Shown here piece by piece: positions 60,082 to 64,000 of a DNA stretch of 64,000 nt. Each line of letters opens with the position of its first letter. Position 1 is the stretch's first letter. The DNA comes from Actinopolymorpha cephalotaxi. GTDB taxonomy: Bacteria; Actinomycetota; Actinomycetes; Propionibacteriales; Actinopolymorphaceae. The DNA lies in NCBI RefSeq assembly GCF_013408535.1, contig NZ_JACBZA010000001.1, forward strand, positions 3,804,850-3,868,849, written 5' to 3'. A program made the translations under genes and the position numbers. The notes below the pieces were generated by a model that searched no databases, was not told where the DNA came from, and saw only the letters and a list, made by a program, of their open reading frames with translations.

Positions 60082-60879
60082 TCATTCCCCAGGCCAGACC
60101 GGCGGACGCTTCTCGTTGAACGCCGCGATGCCCTCCTTCCGGTCCGGGGAGAACGCGGTGGCCCGCCAGGCGGCGTCCTCGATCGCCAGCCCGGCGGCGA
60201 GGGCGGCGTCGGCGCCGAGGCGCAGTGCCTGCTTCGCCTGCCGGACACCGACGGGTGAGTTGGCGGCGATCTGGGTGGCGATGTCCAGCGCCGTCTGCCG
60301 GGCCCGGCCGGGTGCCACCAGCCGGTCCGCCACGCCGAGCCGGTCCGCCTCGGCCGCCTCGACCCGGCGGCCGGTGAGGATCAGGTCGGCCGCCCTGGAC
60401 CAGCCGACCCGGCGGGCCAGCAGTTGGGTGCCACCGCCGCCGGGGACCAGCCCGACCGAGACCTCCGGCAACCCGAACACCGCGGTCTCGTCGGCGACGA
60501 TGAGGTCGCACGACAGAGCCAGCTCGAACCCGCCGCCCAGGGCGTACCGGTGGACCGCGGCGACCACCGGCATCGGCAGGTCGAGGATGCTCCCGAACAG
60601 CCGGCGGATCACCGGTCGCTGGCGCCAGAGGTCCTGGTCGTCGAAGTCGTTGCGCTCCTTGAGGTCGGCGCCCACGCAGAACGCCTTCTCGCAGGCGCTG
60701 GAGAGTACGACCGCCCGGACCCGCCGGTCGGCGGACAGGGACGTGGCCGCCCGGATGATCGCCTCGGCCTGCGCGGTCGAAACGGCGTTCAGCGCCTCGG
60801 GTCGGTCGAGGGACAACTCGGCCACGTGGCCCGCGTCGTCGACCCGGCGGACCTGGACACCCTTGGACGTCGAGGACAT
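60082..60879 (-). CDS. Enoyl-CoA hydratase/isomerase family protein
   Basis: A 265-residue crotonase. The first CoA/oxyanion loop is 'KAFCVGADLKERNDFDDQD' and the second is 'VVAAVHRYALGGGFELALSC'. 'GLPEVSVGLVPGGGGTQLLA' has the active-site Glu and family glycines. The substrate is unknown; it sits with mvaB and could be methylglutaconyl-CoA hydratase of leucine breakdown (inference). ATG 60879 has TAGGCT 7 nt upstream. A MITE-like element has inserted in that -10 region without breaking it. Confidence 0.9.
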   Translation of the reverse strand: MSSTSKGVQVRRVDDAGHVAELSLDRPEALNAVSTAQAEAIIRAATSLSADRRVRAVVLSSACEKAFCVGADLKERNDFDDQDLWRQRPVIRRLFGSILDLPMPVVAAVHRYALGGGFELALSCDLIVADETAVFGLPEVSVGLVPGGGGTQLLARRVGWSRAADLILTGRRVEAAEADRLGVADRLVAPGRARQTALDIATQIAANSPVGVRQAKQALRLGADAALAAGLAIEDAAWRATAFSPDRKEGIAAFNEKRPPVWPGE

Positions 60880-60886
60880 GCCGGCA

Positions 60887-60892
60887 AGCCTA
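60887..60892 (-). promoter_or_regulatory. -10 box TAGGCT, leaderless promoter of ech gene
   Basis: TAGGCT is 7 nt before ATG 60879. Its first bases coincide with the CTAG target duplication (60890-60893) of the neighbouring MITE-like element. Confidence 0.6.
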
Positions 60893-61058
60893 GGGCGTGT
60901 CCTGCGGATCAGGCGGCGAAGGTGAGCGGGCCATCCGCGCCCGGCTGGCAAGGCGGAGGAGGAGCGCGTAGCGGTGTTCTACGCGCGACGACGACAACGC
61001 CGCCAGCCGGGATGCGGGGGCACGCGAGCCGACACAAGATCCGCAGGACACGCCCTAG
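60890..61058. mobile_element. MITE-like element with 17 bp terminal inverted repeats and CTAG duplications
   Basis: GGCGTGTCCTGCGGATC (60894-60910) and its exact complement (61038-61054) are the ends. CTAG flanks both sides (60890-60893 and 61055-61058). The 161 bp between the duplications have no coding frame, but two nested inverted repeats inside (60940-60949 / 61002-61011, and 60964-60971 / 60979-60986) let the whole element fold into a long hairpin. (C)TA(G) duplications are typical of IS427-group IS5-family elements. A relative of such an insertion sequence would have to supply transposase; none is in the window. Confidence 0.75.
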
Positions 61059-61070
61059 GGGGCGAGCCCG

Positions 61071-61086
61071 CGATTCTTCCGCGGAA
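61071..61086. repeat. Second copy of the GATTCTTCCGCGGAAG palindrome core
   Basis: CGATTCTTCCGCGGAAG with outer CCCGC/GCGGG arms forms an imperfect hairpin about 60 bp downstream of the PH-domain gene stop. Its 16 core bases are identical to those of the 26 bp palindrome at 57145-57170. Confidence 0.5.
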
Positions 61087-61143
61087 GCGGGTCCGCATCG
61101 CCGCGCGCCGACAATGCCGAGCGGGTGGAAGTGACGCCTGTCC

Positions 61144-61605
61144 CTACCCGTTGTCCTCGCCGCCGTCGGGCAATGTCGGGCGGTTGCCGGTGACCGCCTC
61201 GGCCACGTCGAACCATCGCGGCTCGCCGAAGCTCGCCGTGGCCTGGAACACGATGCTCCACGGCGTCGAGCCATCGCGCAGGCGGAACTGAAGCCCAAGA
61301 TCTGTCGGCCGGCACTCCACGACGTCGGCAGCACTGAACCGAGTGGTTCTGAGGGGGTTGCGGATCTCGACGATCCGGTTGGCATCGATCCGTACTCTCG
61401 GCCTGAACGCGAGGAACCAGACGACAAGGGCCACCATTCCGATGAACACGAAGCCATCGCCCATCTCCCGAGGGTCCATCTGACCGGCACGCACGAAGTG
61501 AATGACGGAAGCCTGCTGAATCCCCAACAGGACGATGGCGACGACGCCGGCGATGCGTATCCAACCGCGGACTCGCCAGGTCCGCGCTGCCCCGTCCTTC
61601 GTCAC
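61144..61605 (-). CDS. Small PH-domain-like membrane protein
   Basis: A 153-residue protein. Two membrane helices near the N-terminus ('WIRIAGVVAIVLLGIQQASV' and 'FVFIGMVALVVWFLAF') are followed by a PH-like beta domain, 'RIDANRIVEIRNPLRTTRFS'. Codon use is less GC-rich than in the neighbours, suggesting a different history. GTG 61605 is supported by TACGCT 7 nt upstream. It is close to another PH-domain gene on the same strand, but the two are not overlapping. Confidence 0.65.
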   Translation of the reverse strand: MTKDGAARTWRVRGWIRIAGVVAIVLLGIQQASVIHFVRAGQMDPREMGDGFVFIGMVALVVWFLAFRPRVRIDANRIVEIRNPLRTTRFSAADVVECRPTDLGLQFRLRDGSTPWSIVFQATASFGEPRWFDVAEAVTGNRPTLPDGGEDNG

Positions 61606-61612
61606 ATTGCCG

Positions 61613-61618
61613 AGCGTA
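61613..61618 (-). promoter_or_regulatory. -10 box TACGCT, leaderless promoter of PH-domain gene
   Basis: TACGCT lies 7 nt before GTG 61605 on the minus strand. Confidence 0.5.
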
Positions 61619-61678
61619 GGATTCCGGGGTCCCAACATCCAGGTGCCGCGGACCTCCGGAGCCCGGCCTCGGGAGACG

Positions 61679-62251
61679 TCAGTACGGCCGCTCGTAGTCG
61701 CGACGGGTACGGGGCCCGTCCGAGCGTGTCCGCTGCCGCCGGGTCGGGGTCTCGTCATCGTCGTCCTCGCGGGCGAAGACCAGCTCGGACAACGTGCGCT
61801 GGACCGTCTCCACGTGTGGCACGTCGGGCAGGGTGACCCGGCCCTGCTCTCCCGCCGACCAGACGACGAGGGTGCCGCAGCCGAGCATCCTGTCAGTGAG
61901 GCCGCGTTCACTGGACACGTCGTTGATCCGGGTGAGCGGGATGTCGCGCCCGTTCCGGGTGATGACGCCGGTACGGGTGATCAGCCGCCGGTCGGTGACG
62001 GCGTAGGTGGAGGAGAGCCAGTTGAGCGCCGGCCAGACGGCGTAGACGAGCACACCCACCACGGCCGCGGCGACGATGAACAGCTGGACGAACGGCTGGT
62101 AGGCACCCCCGGGCACCAGCGAGACCAGCACCAGGGCCGCGCCGAGCGTGAGGAAGAACAACACGACCGGCCCGATCATGATCTTCCAGTGTGTGCGCAT
62201 GCTGAGGTAGACCTGCTCGCCGTCGCCCAGCATCTTCGACGGGATGCCCAT
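61679..62251 (-). CDS. Membrane PH-domain protein (Rv3278c-like)
   Basis: A 190-residue protein. 'LGDGEQVYLSMRTHWKIMIG' precedes two membrane helices, 'GPVVLFFLTLGAALVLVSLV' and 'LFIVAAAVVGVLVYAVWP'. A bacterial PH-2 domain follows: 'YAVTDRRLITRTGVITRNGR', 'DIPLTRINDVSSERGLTDRM' and 'LPDVPHVETVQRTLSELVF'. The acidic/basic C-terminal tail is disordered. ATG 62251 is favoured with GAGGA upstream; GTG 62254 is an alternative. Mycobacteria have the orthologue between gtrA and birA. Function is unknown. Confidence 0.88.
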   Translation of the reverse strand: MGIPSKMLGDGEQVYLSMRTHWKIMIGPVVLFFLTLGAALVLVSLVPGGAYQPFVQLFIVAAAVVGVLVYAVWPALNWLSSTYAVTDRRLITRTGVITRNGRDIPLTRINDVSSERGLTDRMLGCGTLVVWSAGEQGRVTLPDVPHVETVQRTLSELVFAREDDDDETPTRRQRTRSDGPRTRRDYERPY

Positions 62252-62395
62252 CACCGCTCCTCACTTCACCCGACCTGCCGGACGCACCGGAGCTTCCTCC
62301 GGATTGCTCGGTCGGCCGGGCTCACGAACTCGGCCGAACCCATGAGGATCCGACCGAATGGGTCCTGACCTCCGATCATGCCCGACCGATACCGG

Positions 62396-63238
62396 TCAGC
62401 GCACGTGCACCACGTCACCGGCGCCGAGCGCGTGGTCACCGTCGGTGGTCCGTACGACGAGCCGGCCTCCCTCGTCCACGTCCACCGCCCGTCCCTCGAG
62501 CCAGCGGTCCGGTGCGAGCTGGACCCGTACGTCCCGGCCCACCGTCGCACAACGGGCGCGGTAGGCGGCCCGGAGCCCGCCGTGCAGATCGTCGGGCCTG
62601 TCGGCGGCCACGTCGCCACCGGCCCGCCACGCCGCGTACAGCGCCTCCAGCGTCCGGACGACCGCGACCAGCAGGGTGCCGCGATCGGTGGTGGCCGCGC
62701 CCGCCAGGCGCAGCGAGGTGGCGTGGCTGCCGGGAAGCTCGGCGGCGGTCGTGCTGACGTTCAGCCCGACACCGACCACCGCGGCCGGGCCGGTCGGGGT
62801 CTCCACCCGCTCGAGCAGGATGCCGCACACCTTGCGGTCGTCCAGGAGTACGTCGTTGGGCCACTTCAGCCGTGGACGTACGCCGGCCGCCGACTCCAGC
62901 GCCTCGACCACGGCGCACCCGGTGAGCAGCGGCAGCCACGGCCAGTGCTGGGCGGGCACCTCGACCGGGCGCAGCAGCAGCGAGAACATCAGCCCGGACC
63001 GGGGCGGAGAGGTCCATTCCCGGAGGAGCCGGCCGCGGCCCGCGCTCTGGTAGTCGGTGGCGACCAGCGTCCCCTCCGGCGCGCCGGCGACGGCGAGCGC
63101 CCGGACGTCGGCGTTGGTGGACCCGGTCTCGGCGACCACCCGCAGGTCGGTGACCAGCCGGCCGGGACTGACCAGCGTCGCCCGCAGACCGCCCGCCGCG
63201 AGGGGCGGCCGGTCCAGGTCGACGTACGGGGACGGCAT
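62396..63238 (-). CDS. birA: Biotin--[acetyl-CoA carboxylase] ligase
   Basis: A 280-residue class I biotin protein ligase without the N-terminal DNA-binding domain of E. coli BirA. 'VVAETGSTNADVRALAVAGA', 'YQSAGRGRLLREWTSPPRSG' (biotin/ATP loop GRGR), 'RLKWPNDVLLDDRKVCGIL' and 'VGVGLNVSTTAAEL' are the active-site segments. A C-terminal SH3-like domain is present. It attaches biotin to acyl-CoA carboxylases. ATG 63238 has TAGGCT 6 nt upstream. Confidence 0.95.
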   Translation of the reverse strand: MPSPYVDLDRPPLAAGGLRATLVSPGRLVTDLRVVAETGSTNADVRALAVAGAPEGTLVATDYQSAGRGRLLREWTSPPRSGLMFSLLLRPVEVPAQHWPWLPLLTGCAVVEALESAAGVRPRLKWPNDVLLDDRKVCGILLERVETPTGPAAVVGVGLNVSTTAAELPGSHATSLRLAGAATTDRGTLLVAVVRTLEALYAAWRAGGDVAADRPDDLHGGLRAAYRARCATVGRDVRVQLAPDRWLEGRAVDVDEGGRLVVRTTDGDHALGAGDVVHVR

Positions 63239-63244
63239 CCCGCC

Positions 63245-63250
63245 AGCCTA
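63245..63250 (-). promoter_or_regulatory. -10 box TAGGCT, leaderless promoter of birA
   Basis: TAGGCT is 6 nt before ATG 63238 on the minus strand. Confidence 0.6.
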
Positions 63251-63297
63251 GGCGGCTTGCCGGGACCGGAAGCGGGGTGCCCAGCTCGGGCCGCGGG

Positions 63298-64000
63298 TTA
63301 CTTGAGGAAGATCTCCACCACGGGGACGAGCTGGTCCGGCCGCTGCACCGGAAGCTCCAGCGTCACCGTTCCATCGGGCACGCCCTTCACGCCGATGTTG
63401 GAGTCGGTGTCCTCCCCGGCGTACTCCCGGAACTTCACCTCCGACGCGTCGTGCAGCAGCTGGGCGTACTTGATCCGGCCGGCGAGCCCGGGCAGGTGCG
63501 CGTGCCGGAACGGCCAGCCGAACAGGTGCAGGTAGAGCCGGTCGCCGCGCTGGGTGTAGCGGCCGTCCTGCGGCGGGGTGAACGCGGACGGTCCGGCGCC
63601 GTAGATCGACCGGCCGTGCCGGCGGGTCCAGCGGCCGATGTCCGTCAGCGTCGCCAGGGCCCGCTCGTCGAACTCGCCGCGCCCGGTGGGGCCGACGTTC
63701 AGCAGCAGGTTGCCGTCCTTGGAGACCGAGTCCACCAGCATCCGCACCAGCAGGTCCGGCGACTTCCAGTCCAGGTTGTCCCGGTCGTAACCCCAGCTGC
63801 CGTTGAGCGTCTGGCAGGCCTCCCACGGGACCTCGCGGCCGTCGATGGTGGGCGGGGTGGCCGGCTGGAACTGTTCCGGCGTGGTGAAGTCGCCGGGGTA
63901 GTCGAGCCGGTTGTTGATGAGGATGTCCGGCTGCAGGCCGCGGACCAGTTTGACCAGTGCCTCGGAGTCCCAGTCGTCGCGGCCCTTGCCGGGAAGGTCG
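63298..64000 (-). CDS. Alpha-L-fucosidase, glycoside hydrolase family 29, C-terminal part
   Basis: The last 234 codons of a gene running off the right edge (stop TAA at 63298-63300). 'LVKLVRGLQPDILINNRLDY', 'VPWEACQTLNGSWGYDRDNL' and 'VSKDGNLLLNVGPTGRGEFD' are GH29 signatures from the second half of the catalytic domain; the nucleophile Asp would lie further upstream, outside the window. A C-terminal beta domain, 'VPDGTVTLELPVQRPDQLVP', ends the protein. It removes fucose from glycans, in keeping with the alpha-galactosidase at 50 kb. Confidence 0.9.
   Translation of the reverse strand, partial: DLPGKGRDDWDSEALVKLVRGLQPDILINNRLDYPGDFTTPEQFQPATPPTIDGREVPWEACQTLNGSWGYDRDNLDWKSPDLLVRMLVDSVSKDGNLLLNVGPTGRGEFDERALATLTDIGRWTRRHGRSIYGAGPSAFTPPQDGRYTQRGDRLYLHLFGWPFRHAHLPGLAGRIKYAQLLHDASEVKFREYAGEDTDSNIGVKGVPDGTVTLELPVQRPDQLVPVVEIFLK

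Overview
The window is 64 kb of very GC-rich DNA from an actinobacterial chromosome. Nearly every base is coding, GTG starts are frequent, neighbouring genes often overlap by 4 bp (ATGA/GTGA), and the content includes a WhiB regulator, coenzyme F420 synthesis, DUF3499, DUF5719, DUF3105 and TIGR03089 genes, and LytR-CpsA-Psr enzymes. The order of the housekeeping genes (ahcY, manA, SIS isomerase, manB, DUF3499, zincin-like gene, whiB2, fbiA-fbiB, manC, TIGR03089, LCP, fadE25-type dehydrogenase, purE-purK, GtrA, PH-domain gene, birA) follows the stretch of the Mycobacterium tuberculosis chromosome around Rv3248c-Rv3279c as I remember it. The sugar-degrading genes and overall style suggest a soil Propionibacteriales-type organism (Actinopolymorpha/Kribbella-like), but that is a guess. 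I saw no rRNA, tRNA, CRISPR array, phage or intact insertion sequence.

Layout. 0-3.9 kb: end of a DUF58 gene, SpoIIM-like and RDD membrane proteins, and S-adenosylhomocysteine hydrolase. 4-7 kb: MerR regulator, CDF metal transporter, fumarase/aspartase-superfamily lyase. 7-11.5 kb: manA, SIS, Trm112 and manB for mannose-phosphate metabolism, then DUF3499. 11.8-20 kb: zincin-like gene, DUF5719, a giant membrane glycosyltransferase, whiB2 and a membrane protein with a Tyr/Gly/Gln-rich tail. 20-26 kb: fbiA-fbiB, a DNA glycosylase, DUF3105, manC (completing the GDP-mannose route) and TIGR03089. 26-29 kb: acetoacetyl-CoA synthetase and UDP-glucose epimerase. 30-42 kb: an envelope-polymer region with two CDP-alcohol phosphotransferases, a nucleotidyltransferase, a glycerol-1-phosphate-dehydrogenase-like enzyme, two glycosyltransferases, a TagGH-type exporter and two divergent LCP attachment enzymes. 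42-45 kb: small proteins, a WXG-like membrane protein and a YbaB-type partner. 45-52.7 kb: acyl-CoA dehydrogenase, UDP-glucose dehydrogenase, an F420/PPOX-type enzyme, and an alpha-galactosidase/enolase pair next to a MarR regulator. 52.7-64 kb: purE-purK, GtrA, a two-component system, a lipoprotein, HMG-CoA lyase, a tandem HD protein, enoyl-CoA hydratase, a MITE-like element, two PH-domain proteins, birA and the end of an alpha-L-fucosidase.

The genes fall into linked tasks. manA, manB and manC make GDP-mannose and galE/ugd make UDP-galactose and UDP-glucuronate; these can feed the glycosyltransferases, the GtrA flippase, the exporter and the LCP ligases. The most novel-looking block is the overlapping operon at 30.1-34.8 kb plus 34.8-37.4 kb. 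It pairs a glycerol-1-phosphate-type dehydrogenase with a sugar-nucleotidyltransferase-type enzyme and two CDP-alcohol phosphotransferases beside an ABC-2 exporter, as expected for an uncharacterised phosphodiester glycolipid or teichoic-acid-like polymer.

A recurring regulatory feature is a TANNNT -10 box placed 6-8 nt before the start codon, which points to leaderless mRNAs at about 15 promoters. Other structure includes two perfect 16-19 bp intergenic hairpins, a 17 bp hairpin behind whiB2, a 169 bp MITE-like element with CTAG duplications, and a 26 bp palindrome whose core recurs 3.9 kb away.
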